From Pseudomonas brassicacearum (GTDB lineage: Bacteria > Pseudomonadota > Gammaproteobacteria > Pseudomonadales > Pseudomonadaceae): 64,000 bases of DNA. The notes under the pieces are model-generated. The model saw only the letters and a program-made list of their open reading frames with translations, did not search any database and was not told the DNA's origin. Location of the stretch: positions 496,001 through 560,000 of the forward strand of contig NZ_MOBJ01000034.1 in assembly GCF_003732225.1 (NCBI RefSeq). The letters run 5' to 3'. How positions within the stretch are numbered: the stretch's first letter is position 1; every line of letters starts with the position of its first letter. Made by a program: the position numbers and the translations under genes. Below, one piece after another: positions 26,569 to 35,424 of the stretch.

Positions 26569-27711
26569 ATGAACCTGTCCCGCTATTTAATTCCGACCCT
26601 CGCGCCCCTGGTGCTGAGCGGATTCACGCCTCTGGCCTGGGCGTTAGCCGACGACTGTCAGCTCAACCTGAGCCAGCCGGTGCTCGACTACGGGCTGATG
26701 AACCGGGCGGTACGCCCCGATACAACCCCCGAGCGCAATTTGGGCGAGCGTCGCTTGAGTCTGAATTTGAGCTGTTCACAACCCACCGACATGAGTGTGT
26801 TCTATCGAGCCATCGCCGCGACCGCCGAGCGCTATCACTTCGCCGAACGCGGCAGTTATGAAATGCGTATACGCGACGCCGTGCTTGATGGCCAGTCGGT
26901 CGAGCTGGGGTTAATTGCCAGTGCCGGCCAGGTACCCGGAGCAACGGCTTCGAGTCTGATCTGGCGACCGGAGCACGGCGTCGTGCCGGTACGCGCCGGC
27001 ATCCCGCTTCAGGGGCGTAGTTTTTCGGCGCAACTTGAGCTGACTGCCTGGGTTCAGGAACAAGCGATGCAAGTGCGTGACGCGGTCACTTGGGAAACCA
27101 CCGGCGTATTCGACGCAGTCGCTGCGGGCCGCTCTCGGGAAACCACCCTGCGCGCCAGCTTCGCGCCAGGTGCTTGCGAACCGATGCTGTCCAATCTGGG
27201 CAAGGTCGATTTCGGCCCTCTGTCCAAGAGCAACCTGAATAGCGACAGGAGCACCCGGTTGCCACCTAAAACCCTGACGCTAAGGGTCGGCTGCGATGCG
27301 CCTACACATTTTGCCCTGCTGATGCACGACAACCGCGCCGGCTCGGCCACGGTCAACAGCGAGATTTACTACGGCCTGGGTTTGGATAACAGCGCCAACA
27401 AAATCGGACTGTACTCGCTGAACTTCGACCCGGCCAACGCCACCGCCGACAGCTTCGCCCGCCTTTATCGAACCGACTCCACCACCGCTGGCGTGGCCTG
27501 GAGCAGCGCCAGCGCGAGCCCTATCCCGATCGGCCAAAAAAGCTACCTGGGTTTCACCGACAGCGCCGGCAGCACTTCGGGACCGGTCGCGATCCAGAAC
27601 CTCACCACCACGGTGACCGTGGACGCGGTCATCGCCCCCACCTCAAGCCTGGACTTGAGCACGGCCATTGAGCTCGATGGCTTGGGGACGCTCGAGATTA
27701 ATTACCTGTAA
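26569..27711 (+). CDS. Two-domain DUF1120 fimbrial protein, probable tip adhesin
   Basis: The 380-residue protein has a signal peptide (cleavage after about residue 26, LAWALA) and two related domains. The N-terminal one (LSLNLSCSQPTDMSVFYR) and the C-terminal one (LTLRVGCDAPTHFALLMHDNRAGSATVNS) both show the pilin-like Cys pattern; the second closely matches the single-domain subunit at 22508. A lectin-like first domain plus a pilin second domain is the plan of tip adhesins such as FimH, so this is probably the tip protein. The ATG at 26569 lies 11 bases after the usher stop. Confidence 0.83.
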   Translation: MNLSRYLIPTLAPLVLSGFTPLAWALADDCQLNLSQPVLDYGLMNRAVRPDTTPERNLGERRLSLNLSCSQPTDMSVFYRAIAATAERYHFAERGSYEMRIRDAVLDGQSVELGLIASAGQVPGATASSLIWRPEHGVVPVRAGIPLQGRSFSAQLELTAWVQEQAMQVRDAVTWETTGVFDAVAAGRSRETTLRASFAPGACEPMLSNLGKVDFGPLSKSNLNSDRSTRLPPKTLTLRVGCDAPTHFALLMHDNRAGSATVNSEIYYGLGLDNSANKIGLYSLNFDPANATADSFARLYRTDSTTAGVAWSSASASPIPIGQKSYLGFTDSAGSTSGPVAIQNLTTTVTVDAVIAPTSSLDLSTAIELDGLGTLEINYL

Positions 27712-27722
27712 GTCTTGACGCT

Positions 27723-27761
27723 GAACCGCCCGCTCGCTGCATCGGCACGAGCGGACGGTTC
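27723..27761. terminator. Strong hairpin between convergent fimbrial and transporter genes
   Basis: Arms GAACCGCCCGCTCG (27723-27736) and CGAGCGGACGGTTC (27748-27761) pair with a single mismatch. There is no T-run, so it may act as a transcript-stabilising hairpin or a weak terminator. Confidence 0.55.
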
Positions 27762-27806
27762 GGCGACGCGGGAGGTACCTCATGCATAGCCCCACTCACG
27801 CTGGAT

Positions 27807-29123
27807 CTAGACCCTTTCGCTTTCGACCTGTACGTACAGCGAACGACCGGCACCGAGACCGGCGATGATCGCGCCGAGGCCAATGACCCCGAAGATCCAG
27901 CCCAGCGCAGTCCAGCCGCCTGTCCAGTCATGCACCAGACCGACTGCGAACGGGCCCATGGAGGCCAACGTGTAACCGAACCCCTGGGCCATGCTCGACA
28001 GGTTGGCCGCCACGTGGGCATCGCGCGAACGCAGCACGATCAGGGTCAGCGCCAGGCTGAACGTACCGCCCTGCCCCAGTCCGAGCAGAATCGCCCAGCC
28101 CCACAGGCCTTCGATCGGTGCATAGAGGCAGCCGAACAGACCGCCGAGGGTCAGGAGCATGACGATGACGATCGCCAACCGCTGATCCTTGCCGCGCGTC
28201 GCCAGCCACGGTGCCGCCAGCGAGCTGGCTAACTGGATGATCACCGAACCGGACAGCACCAGCCCGGCCTGGGTCGGGGTCAGGCCACGGCCGATCAGGA
28301 TCGACGGCAACCAGCCAAAGACGATGTAGGCCAGCGAGGATTGCAGGCCCATGTACAGGGTTACTTGCCAGGCCAGCGGATCACGCAGCAGACCGCGTAC
28401 CCGATACGCCACGTTGTGCGCACCATGTTTCTGACCGACTTGCGGCAACCAGAAGATCGCTGCGACCAGCGCCGGAACCACCCAGAAGCCCAGACCGAGC
28501 GTCCAGCTTTCGTCGAAATGCTGACTCAAGGGCACTGTCGCGCCGGCCGCCATGGCCGCGCCCAGGCACAGGGCCATGGTGTAAACGCCGGTCATGGTGC
28601 CCGCGTGTTTGGCAAAGTCACGTTTGACGATGCCCGGCAGCAGCACGCCAATCACGCCAATGCTCGCCCCCGCGAGGATGCTGCCGGCAAACAGGCCGAT
28701 CTCACCGAACGAACTGCGCAGAATAATCCCGCCGGCCAACGCCAGCAAAATCCCCAGCACCACTCGCTCGGCACCAAAACGCCGCGCCAGTAGCGGGGCC
28801 AGCGGGGCGAACAGCCCAAGGCAAAGCACCGGTAACGTGGTGAGCAAACCGGCCTGGGCCGCCGACAGCCCGAGACTTTTTGACACATCGCCGAGCAGTG
28901 GCGCCATGCTCGACAGCGCCGGACGCAGGTTCAGCGCCACCAGAATCAGCCCCAGCAACAATAACCACGGGCGACGTAAAACCGGATGGCTTTGTTGAAC
29001 CTGTTCGTCATCGGCCTCGGCATCGATCAGCAACTCTTCGAGCTCTGCCGTGCGTTTGGGTAGTGTCGTGTTGCTGGGGCTCGCCTGCTGGCTGGACATG
29101 GGGGTCTCGGTTTCAAGGTTCAT
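27807..29123 (-). CDS. MFS transporter, CynX/NimT-like
   Basis: A 438-residue major facilitator with about twelve membrane segments after a ~40-residue acidic N-terminal tail. The sequences LNLRPALSSMAPLLGDV and TMTGVYTMALCLGAA match the cyanate/2-nitroimidazole (CynX/NimT) group. The transported compound cannot be read from sequence. Its ATG overlaps the end of the gntR gene by 11 bases, so the pair is one transcription and translation unit. Confidence 0.87.
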   Translation of the reverse strand: MNLETETPMSSQQASPSNTTLPKRTAELEELLIDAEADDEQVQQSHPVLRRPWLLLLGLILVALNLRPALSSMAPLLGDVSKSLGLSAAQAGLLTTLPVLCLGLFAPLAPLLARRFGAERVVLGILLALAGGIILRSSFGEIGLFAGSILAGASIGVIGVLLPGIVKRDFAKHAGTMTGVYTMALCLGAAMAAGATVPLSQHFDESWTLGLGFWVVPALVAAIFWLPQVGQKHGAHNVAYRVRGLLRDPLAWQVTLYMGLQSSLAYIVFGWLPSILIGRGLTPTQAGLVLSGSVIIQLASSLAAPWLATRGKDQRLAIVIVMLLTLGGLFGCLYAPIEGLWGWAILLGLGQGGTFSLALTLIVLRSRDAHVAANLSSMAQGFGYTLASMGPFAVGLVHDWTGGWTALGWIFGVIGLGAIIAGLGAGRSLYVQVESERV

Positions 29124-29772
29124 TGATCAACTGCCGGGAAATGGCTTTGGCCCGCTCCGGGTCGCGCTGCTCGACGGCATCGAGCAGTTCGATATGCAGG
29201 TCGAACACCTCTTGACGTCTGGGGCTGATGTTGAGGGTTTGGCGCAGTTGCGCGCCGATGATGCTGGAGAAATAGCGATACAACTCGCTGAGGGTCGGAT
29301 TGTGCGCGGCATCGACCAAACGCCGGTGGAACACCAGGTCACAGGCGATGTAGCTGTCGAGGTCGCCGTGGTAGTGACGGCCACTCACGCCCAGCGCTTC
29401 ACGCAGTGCGATGAGGTCTTCATCGGTACGGCGTAATGCCGCCAATCCGATGGCCTCGACTTCCAGAATGTGTCGGGTCTCACGGGCCTGCTCGTGGGAG
29501 CAGCGGGACAAGGCTTTCATCGTGTCGAGCGGATCGACCACCGCCCGCAGGTAACTGCCGTCACCCTGACGAATCTCGATCAAGCCGGAAAACGCCAACA
29601 CCCGCATGGCTTCGCGCACGGTGTTGCGGCTAATGCCCAGTTCGGTCGCCAGTTCAGGCTCTGTGGGCAGTCGTTGGCCGACGGTCCAGATGCCGTTGTT
29701 AATACGCAGGCGCAACTGTTCAAGGGCCTGATCGACCAGAGAACGCTTAACCAGTGGGGATGTGTCTGTCAT
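29113..29772 (-). CDS. GntR-family (FCD) transcriptional regulator
   Basis: The 219-residue protein has an N-terminal winged helix (GQRLPTEPELATELGISRNTVREAMRVLAFSGLIEIRQGDGSY) and a C-terminal FCD ligand-binding domain with the metal-site pattern (ECD..HRRL, AHNPTLSELYR, DLHIELLDAV). FadR-type regulators of this kind respond to carboxylic acids or related metabolites and usually control the next gene, here the CynX-like transporter. The start is the Met 21 bases into the frame that matches the family start. A perfect inverted repeat stands 13 bases upstream. Confidence 0.92.
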   Translation of the reverse strand: MTDTSPLVKRSLVDQALEQLRLRINNGIWTVGQRLPTEPELATELGISRNTVREAMRVLAFSGLIEIRQGDGSYLRAVVDPLDTMKALSRCSHEQARETRHILEVEAIGLAALRRTDEDLIALREALGVSGRHYHGDLDSYIACDLVFHRRLVDAAHNPTLSELYRYFSSIIGAQLRQTLNISPRRQEVFDLHIELLDAVEQRDPERAKAISRQLINEP

Positions 29773-29784
29773 GGAATTCGCCCT

Positions 29785-29805
29785 TTCATCCAATCATAGG
29801 ATGAA
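29785..29805. promoter_or_regulatory. Probable operator of the GntR regulator
   Basis: Perfect 7-base arms TTCATCC (29785-29791) and GGATGAA (29799-29805) surround the seven-base centre AATCATA, just before the gntR start. Position and symmetry suggest autoregulation of the gntR-MFS operon. Confidence 0.6.
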
Positions 29806-29891
29806 TTTTCTGACATGTTAGTCAGCTTCGTCCGAGAGGACAACCACCTAGGGTTAGGAGGCAGGAAACAGAGCTGGATTTTCGATTGTTA

Positions 29892-29914
29892 AAATTACCC
29901 TTTGAGGGTAATTT
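29892..29914. promoter_or_regulatory. Perfect palindrome upstream of mqsRA (antitoxin operator)
   Basis: Nine-base arms AAATTACCC (29892-29900) and GGGTAATTT (29906-29914) flank TTTGA, ending 24 bases before the mqsR ATG. MqsA antitoxins bind such palindromes at their own promoter through the C-terminal HTH domain. Confidence 0.75.
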
Positions 29915-29938
29915 ATATTTCAAGGTGCAAGGTGTCTT

Positions 29939-30250
29939 ATGGAAAAGAACACACCTCATTACGACCTGTCGGTGGTCAAGGCGGAGGTAGTAAGGCTAGG
30001 TTCCAAAGCGTTTACCGGTAGCGCACGGGAAGGAGGCCGAAGGCTCGATTTGAGTCTTGCCCAAATGCAGCAAATCGTCTGCGCCCTGGAGCAGAGGATG
30101 TTCTACAAATCCATGACAACTTACACGGACTATCAGGTCTGGCAGGACGTCTACCACGCAAGAATTCGTGATACGGAGATTTACCTCAAGGTGACCTACC
30201 GCCCAGGCGGTGGTCCGCCGGTAATCTCCTTCAAGGAGAGAGACACATGA
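29939..30250 (+). CDS. mqsR: MqsR-type mRNA interferase toxin
   Basis: The 103-residue protein matches MqsR: it opens MEKNTPHYDLSVVKAEV and contains MFYKSMTTYTDYQVWQDVYH and the C-terminal segment YLKVTYRPGGGPPVISFKE. E. coli MqsR (98 residues) is a ribosome-independent ribonuclease that cuts at GCU. The tyrosine and lysine residues of its active-site region (KSMTTY) are kept. AAGGTG precedes the ATG. It overlaps the antitoxin gene by four bases (ATGA), with the toxin gene first as in E. coli. Confidence 0.93.
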   Translation: MEKNTPHYDLSVVKAEVVRLGSKAFTGSAREGGRRLDLSLAQMQQIVCALEQRMFYKSMTTYTDYQVWQDVYHARIRDTEIYLKVTYRPGGGPPVISFKERDT

Positions 30251-30729
30251 AAACACAGCAATGCTTCAGCTGCGGTGCCCAGGACGGGATGCAGCATTTC
30301 GACGGGCGAAGCTTCACCATCGACTTCAGACAGTTGACGCGTCAGGTGCACGATATTTCCGGATGGGAGTGCCAGGCCTGTAGTGAAATCGAATTCGATG
30401 ACGGCAGCGCAGAACGTTATTCCGAGGCTAGTGATCAATTGCTCGAGGACTCCCGGCAGCTCATGGCAGCCGAGATGAAACGCATTCGCCGCAAACTGCA
30501 CCTTACGCAAAAGGAGGCAGTGAAATTACTGTCGGGCGGCGGGCACAATGCCTTTTCCCGCTACGAGCGTGGCGAACTCGCACCGCCTCAGCCGTTGTTC
30601 ATGCTGATGCGTTTGCTTGATCGGCATCCTCATTTGATGGCCGAAGTGCATGCCCTGAGCGAGGGTGTCGATTTAAAGCAGTTGTTGATTACACGTTACC
30701 CGGAACAAGAAACAGTTCTGGCCTCCTGA
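30247..30729 (+). CDS. mqsA: MqsA-type antitoxin, zinc-binding and HTH
   Basis: The 160-residue protein has a Cys4 zinc site (QQCFSCGAQ and WECQACSE) in its N-terminal toxin-binding domain and an Xre-type helix-turn-helix at the C-terminus (HLTQKEAVKLLSGGGHNAFSRYERGE). It is longer than E. coli MqsA (131 residues), with an extra C-terminal tail (about residues 130-160). It should neutralise MqsR and repress the operon through the 23-base palindrome upstream. Confidence 0.92.
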   Translation: MKTQQCFSCGAQDGMQHFDGRSFTIDFRQLTRQVHDISGWECQACSEIEFDDGSAERYSEASDQLLEDSRQLMAAEMKRIRRKLHLTQKEAVKLLSGGGHNAFSRYERGELAPPQPLFMLMRLLDRHPHLMAEVHALSEGVDLKQLLITRYPEQETVLAS

Positions 30730-30747
30730 TCCTGAACATCAGGCAAA

Positions 30748-30777
30748 AATAAACCCGGAACAGGTCCGGGTTTATTT
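30748..30777. terminator. Bidirectional terminator between mqsA and aapP
   Basis: The stem AAATAAACCCGGA / TCCGGGTTTATTT with loop ACAG(G) has A-rich and T-rich flanks in both directions and sits between two convergent genes. Confidence 0.85.
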
Positions 30778-30793
30778 CACAGCCTGGCTTCGA

Positions 30794-31558
30794 TCAATGC
30801 AGGATCTGGCTCAGGAACAGCTTGGTGCGCTCATTCTGCGGGTTGTCGAAGAAGTCGTTCGGCGCAGCCTGTTCGACGATTTCGCCCTTGTCCATGAAGA
30901 TCACGCGGTTGGCCACGGTCCGGGCGAAGCCCATTTCGTGGGTGACGCAGAGCATGGTCATGCCGTCTTCGGCCAGGCCGATCATGGTGTCCAGAACCTC
31001 TTTCACCATCTCAGGGTCGAGTGCCGAGGTCGGTTCGTCGAACAGCATGATTTTGGGCTTCATGCACAGCGCACGGGCAATCGCCACACGCTGTTGCTGA
31101 CCGCCGGACAGTTGCCCCGGAAACTTGTGCGCCTGCTCTGGAATGCGCACGCGCTCCAGGTAATGCATGGCAATTTCTTCCGCCTTGCGCTTGGGCATCT
31201 TGCGCACCCACATCGGTGCCAGCGTGCAGTTCTGCAGGATGGTCAGGTGCGGGAACAGGTTGAAGTGCTGGAACACCATGCCGACTTCGCGACGAATCGC
31301 CTCGATCTGTTTCAGGTCATTGGTCAGCTCCACGCCATCGACCACGATGCGGCCCTGCTGGTGCTCTTCCAGACGGTTGAGGCAGCGAATGGTGGTCGAC
31401 TTGCCGGAACCCGACGGACCGCACAAAACGATACGCTCGCCCTGCTTGACGTTCAGGTTGATGTCTTTCAATACGTGGAACTGGCCGTACCACTTGTTCA
31501 CGCCCTGCATCTGAATAATGCCTTCAGGGCTCACAGGCTGTTTGATCGCTTCACTCAT
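30794..31558 (-). CDS. aapP: Amino-acid ABC transporter ATP-binding protein
   Basis: A 254-residue ATPase with Walker A GPSGSGKSTT, Q-loop, signature LSGGQQQRVAIA, Walker B IMLFDEPTSALDP and the His switch VTHEMGF. With AapQ and AapM it powers AapJ-dependent uptake of general L-amino acids. Last gene of the aapJQMP operon, 11 bases after aapM. Confidence 0.96.
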   Translation of the reverse strand: MSEAIKQPVSPEGIIQMQGVNKWYGQFHVLKDINLNVKQGERIVLCGPSGSGKSTTIRCLNRLEEHQQGRIVVDGVELTNDLKQIEAIRREVGMVFQHFNLFPHLTILQNCTLAPMWVRKMPKRKAEEIAMHYLERVRIPEQAHKFPGQLSGGQQQRVAIARALCMKPKIMLFDEPTSALDPEMVKEVLDTMIGLAEDGMTMLCVTHEMGFARTVANRVIFMDKGEIVEQAAPNDFFDNPQNERTKLFLSQILH

Positions 31559-31569
31559 AAACTACGCTC

Positions 31570-32667
31570 CTAACGCTTGTGGCCTGTGTCCAGCTTGCGT
31601 TCCAAATGCATGGAATAGCGGGACATACCAAAACAGAAAATCCAGAACACCAGGGCCGCAAACACATAGCCTTCGGTAGCCATGCCCAACCATTTCGGGT
31701 CGGCGGCGGCTTGCTTGACGCTGTTGAGCAAGTCGAACAGGCCGATGATGATCACCAGGCTCGTGTCTTTGAACAGCGCAATGAAGGTGTTGACGATGCC
31801 CGGAATCACCAGCTTCAGGGCTTGCGGCAGAATCACCAGGCCCATGCTGCGCCAGTAACCGAGGCCCATCGCTGCTGCGGCTTCGTACTGACCTTTGGGA
31901 ATCGCTTGCAGACCACCGCGCACCACTTCGGCCACGTAAGCCGACTGGAACAGGATCACCCCGATCAAGGCCCGCAGCAGCTTGTCGAAGTTCATGCCTT
32001 CAGGCAGGAACAACGGCAGCATGACCGACGACATGAACAGCACCGTGATCAACGGCACGCCGCGCCAGAACTCGATGAAGGTCACGCAGACCACGCGAAT
32101 CGCCGGCATGTTCGAGCGTCGGCCCAGCGCCAGCATGATCCCCAGCGGCAACGCGCCGACGATACCGACGGTGGCGATCACCAGGGTCAGCATCAGGCCG
32201 CCCCATTGACTGGTCGCAACGTTGGTCAGGCCAAGCATGTCGCCGTGCAGCAAGATGTAGGTAATGATCGGATAGAGCACCAGAAAGCTCAGGCCGTAAA
32301 CCGCTTTGCGCTGAAAACGCGAGATGAACAGCGGTGCGATACCGATCACTGCCAGACACACGCTCAGGTCGACGCGCCAGCGCAGTTCAGGCGGGTAATA
32401 CCCGTACATGAACTGGCCGAAACGCTGTTGAATGAACACCCAGCAAGCGCCTTCCTTGGTGCAGTCGGCGCGCGTGGTGCCCACCCAGTTGGCATCAAGA
32501 ATCGCCCAGTGCAGGATCGGCGGCACCACCAGGTAAATCAGGTAGAACGCGAACAGCGTGAGCAGAGTGTTGATCCAACTGGAGAACATGTGCTCGCGCA
32601 TCCACGCCACGACACCGATGCGGATGCCGGGTGGTGGCAGGTCGGGTTTGAAAATATGAGTCGTCAT
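31570..32667 (-). CDS. aapM: Amino-acid ABC transporter permease AapM
   Basis: A 365-residue permease with an extended N-terminal half typical of AapM and a C-terminal BPD_transp_1 domain holding EVVRGGLQAIPKGQYEAAAAMGLGYWRSM, the EAA-type loop that contacts the ATPase. About eight membrane segments are predicted. It lies 10 bases after aapQ. Confidence 0.95.
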   Translation of the reverse strand: MTTHIFKPDLPPPGIRIGVVAWMREHMFSSWINTLLTLFAFYLIYLVVPPILHWAILDANWVGTTRADCTKEGACWVFIQQRFGQFMYGYYPPELRWRVDLSVCLAVIGIAPLFISRFQRKAVYGLSFLVLYPIITYILLHGDMLGLTNVATSQWGGLMLTLVIATVGIVGALPLGIMLALGRRSNMPAIRVVCVTFIEFWRGVPLITVLFMSSVMLPLFLPEGMNFDKLLRALIGVILFQSAYVAEVVRGGLQAIPKGQYEAAAAMGLGYWRSMGLVILPQALKLVIPGIVNTFIALFKDTSLVIIIGLFDLLNSVKQAAADPKWLGMATEGYVFAALVFWIFCFGMSRYSMHLERKLDTGHKR

Positions 32668-32677
32668 GCGCGTTTCC

Positions 32678-33859
32678 TCACCGCTCGATCAGCGCAATGC
32701 GCTTGTTGTACCAGTTCATCAGCAGGGAAATGCTGATACTGATCGCCAGGTACACGCTCATGGTGATGGCAATTACTTCGATGGCTTGCCCGGTCTGGTT
32801 CAGCACCGTGCCGGCAAACAACGAAACCATTTCCGGGTAACCGATACCGGCCGCCAGCGAGGAGTTCTTCGCCAGGTTCAGGTATTGGCTGGTCAGCGGC
32901 GGAATAATCACCCGCAGGGCTTGAGGGATGATGACCTTGCGCAGGGTCGGACCATTGCGCAGCCCCAGCGAACGCGCCGCTTCGGTCTGACCGTGGCTGA
33001 CCGAGTTGATCCCGGAACGCACGATCTCGGCGATGAACGCCGCGGTGTACACCGTCAGGGCCAGGGTCAGGGCCAGCAGTTCCGGGATCAGCACCCAGCC
33101 ACCGACGAAGTTGAAGCCTTGCAGCTTCGGCAATTCCCAATGCAATGGCGCACCGAAGATCAGTGCGCACAAGGCTGGAATCACCAGAAACAGCGCCAGG
33201 CCGGTCCAGAACTTGTGGAAGGGTACGCCGGTCGCTTCGAAGCGCTTGTTGGCCCAGCGGCACATCAGCGCGATGGCGACGACAGCCACCACGAGGCTGA
33301 TCACAAACGCCCAGAACCCGCTGGCCATCTGCGCGGCCGGCATGTTCAGGCCACGGCTGCTGACAAAGAAGGTATCGGCGAAGTTATGGCTGTTGCGCGG
33401 CCCTGGCATGGTCAGGAACACCGCGAAATACCAGAACAGGATTTGCAGCAGCGGCGGAATGTTGCGGAAAGTCTCAACGTAAACTGTCGCCAGCTTATTG
33501 ATGATCCAGTTCTTCGACAGCCGTGCCACGCCAACGATGAACCCCAGAATCGTCGCCAGGATCACGCCGATAAAGGTCACCAGCAAGGTGTTGAGCAAGC
33601 CGATGACAAACACCCGGGCATAGCTGTCCGATTCGGTGTAGTCGATCAGGTGTTGCGCGATGCCGAACCCGGCGCTGCGCTCAAGAAAGCTGAAACCGGA
33701 GGTAATGCCCCGGTGTTGCAGGTTGGTTTGAGTGTTGTTGAACAGGTACCAACCCATCGAGATCACCGCGACAATCGTGATGATCTGAAACAGCCACGCA
33801 CGCACTCGCGGATCGCTGAGGCTGAGCCTCTGCTTTGGTGCGCCGATTGAATTTTGCAT
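32678..33859 (-). CDS. aapQ: Amino-acid ABC transporter permease AapQ
   Basis: A 393-residue permease pairing with AapM. Segments GITSGFSFLERSAGF and YARVFVIGLLNTLLVTFIGV belong to the N-terminal part; the EAA loop reads EIVRSGINSVSHGQTEAARSLGLRNG. A strong hairpin separates it from aapJ, so it is probably expressed less than the binding protein. Confidence 0.95.
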   Translation of the reverse strand: MQNSIGAPKQRLSLSDPRVRAWLFQIITIVAVISMGWYLFNNTQTNLQHRGITSGFSFLERSAGFGIAQHLIDYTESDSYARVFVIGLLNTLLVTFIGVILATILGFIVGVARLSKNWIINKLATVYVETFRNIPPLLQILFWYFAVFLTMPGPRNSHNFADTFFVSSRGLNMPAAQMASGFWAFVISLVVAVVAIALMCRWANKRFEATGVPFHKFWTGLALFLVIPALCALIFGAPLHWELPKLQGFNFVGGWVLIPELLALTLALTVYTAAFIAEIVRSGINSVSHGQTEAARSLGLRNGPTLRKVIIPQALRVIIPPLTSQYLNLAKNSSLAAGIGYPEMVSLFAGTVLNQTGQAIEVIAITMSVYLAISISISLLMNWYNKRIALIER

Positions 33860-33888
33860 GAAGTGCCCCAGAAATAATGGAACAGAAC

Positions 33889-33917
33889 ATCACCCGGCGG
33901 TTGGCCCGCCGGGTGAT
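33889..33917 (-). promoter_or_regulatory. 12-bp-stem hairpin between aapJ and aapQ
   Basis: Arms ATCACCCGGCGG (33889-33900) and CCGCCGGGTGAT (33906-33917) pair perfectly around TTGGC. It stands eight bases after the aapJ stop and has no U-run. Hairpins here commonly protect the upstream binding-protein mRNA and let only part of transcription continue. Confidence 0.75.
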
Positions 33918-33924
33918 AGAACCA

Positions 33925-34956
33925 TCAGCGCACTGGTGGTGCGTATTGAATGCCGCCGTTGGTCCACAGGGCGTTCAGGCCACGGTCGATTTCCAGCGGA
34001 GTGCTCTTGCCGAGGTTTTTCTCGAAGACTTCGCCGTAGTTACCGACTTGCTTGACGATTTTTACCACCCAGTCTTTCGGCAGTTTCAGATCTTTGCCGT
34101 ACTCGCCGTCAGTGCCCAGCAGACGGGCGACGTCCGGGTTCTTGGTCGATTTGGCTTCAGCCTCGACGTTTTTCGAAGTGACACCGGCCTCTTCAGCGTT
34201 GAGCATCGCGTAGCCAACCCAACGAACGATCGCCAGCCACTCATCGTCACCGTTACGCACGACCGGCCCCAGAGGTTCTTTGGAGATGGTTTCCGGCAGA
34301 ACCACGTAATCTTTAGGCGAGGCCAGTTTGCTGCGCTGTGCATACAACTGGGACTTGTCGGAGGTCAGTACGTCGCAACGACCGGATTCCAGCGACTTGG
34401 CGCTTTCATCGGAGGTGTCGAAGGTAATCGGGGTGTACTTCAGGCCGTTGGCCCGGAAGTAGTCGGACACGTTCAGCTCGGTGGTGGTACCGGCTTGAAT
34501 ACAGATGGTCGCGCCATCCAGTTCCTTGGCACTCTTCACGCCCAGCTTGCTGTTGGCCAGGAAACCTACGCCGTCGTAATAGGTGATGAAGCCAGGAAAC
34601 TTCAGGCCCATGCCCGCGTCACGGGAACTGGTCATGGTGGAGTTACGCGACAGCATGTCGATTTCGCCGGATTGAAGAGCAGTGAAGCGCTCCTTGGCGT
34701 TCAACTGGCTGAACTTGACCTTGGTCGCGTCGCCGAATACAGCAGCGGCCACAGCCCGGCAGTAGTCAGCATCGATACCGACGATCTTGCCAGTAGAGTC
34801 CGGAACCGAGAAACCCGGCAAGCCGTCGCTCACGCCGCACTGCACGAAGCCTTTCTTCTGCACAGCATCCAGGGTTGCACCCGCCTGAGCGAACCCACTG
34901 ACACCGAGAACTGCGGCCGCAGTCACGACTGCCAGGGTGGATTTCAACATCTTCAT
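33925..34956 (-). CDS. aapJ: General L-amino-acid binding protein AapJ
   Basis: A 343-residue periplasmic binding protein with the signal peptide MKMLKSTLAVVTAAAVLGVSGFAQA (split here for length) cleaved after about residue 25, then TLDAVQKKGFVQCGVSDGLPGFSVPDSTGKIVGIDAD-like SBP_bac_3 features. It starts the aapJQMP operon, homologous to the PA3858 region of P. aeruginosa. Its long promoter region faces an esterase gene. Confidence 0.94.
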   Translation of the reverse strand: MKMLKSTLAVVTAAAVLGVSGFAQAGATLDAVQKKGFVQCGVSDGLPGFSVPDSTGKIVGIDADYCRAVAAAVFGDATKVKFSQLNAKERFTALQSGEIDMLSRNSTMTSSRDAGMGLKFPGFITYYDGVGFLANSKLGVKSAKELDGATICIQAGTTTELNVSDYFRANGLKYTPITFDTSDESAKSLESGRCDVLTSDKSQLYAQRSKLASPKDYVVLPETISKEPLGPVVRNGDDEWLAIVRWVGYAMLNAEEAGVTSKNVEAEAKSTKNPDVARLLGTDGEYGKDLKLPKDWVVKIVKQVGNYGEVFEKNLGKSTPLEIDRGLNALWTNGGIQYAPPVR

Positions 34957-35424
34957 TCAAACCTCCAGTTTTGCTCTTGTTGTGTCGGAGCTTGAGTCCT
35001 GCCGCACCCTTATGAGGCACTGTTGACCCGTGTTGGCTTTTTGTTGGGTCAAGCGGCGTAAGACCTTAGCTATGAGTCTAGTAGGAGAAAATCCACATCA
35101 TGGAAAACTCACTTCTCACCAATCGGCCGAACGGGCTGTAGCCCTTTCACGTTCGCGAAGCCCGTAGCGGCCACTGGCGAACATCCATCACCGGATTCTT
35201 TGCTATCCCACAGCCAGCAGTACACTGATAGTGTTACCGCCAGACGCAGGATTACTTGCACCGGTTTTTCCATAGCAAAGCCCGTACCAGACCGGCTGCT
35301 AAAGCGATTCAGCGACCAGTCAAGAGAAAAACTTTCATTCTTGCGACATATTCTTAACTGAAAGACCAGCCGTGCACTTTGAGCTCGCACTCAAAGAAAG
35401 CGAACGCACAACATTGGAGCAAAC
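34957..35424. other. Divergent control region aapJ / carboxylesterase, no gene seen
   Basis: The 468-base gap must hold both promoters. A minus-strand frame of 93 codons (35109-35390) lacks a ribosome binding site and coding character. No large repeat was seen apart from short palindromic patches. Confidence 0.4.

Noticed and set aside
35109..35390. A 93-codon minus-strand frame in the aapJ/esterase gap
   Set aside because: No ribosome binding site, no recognisable domain, and it would overlap the region that must hold both promoters.
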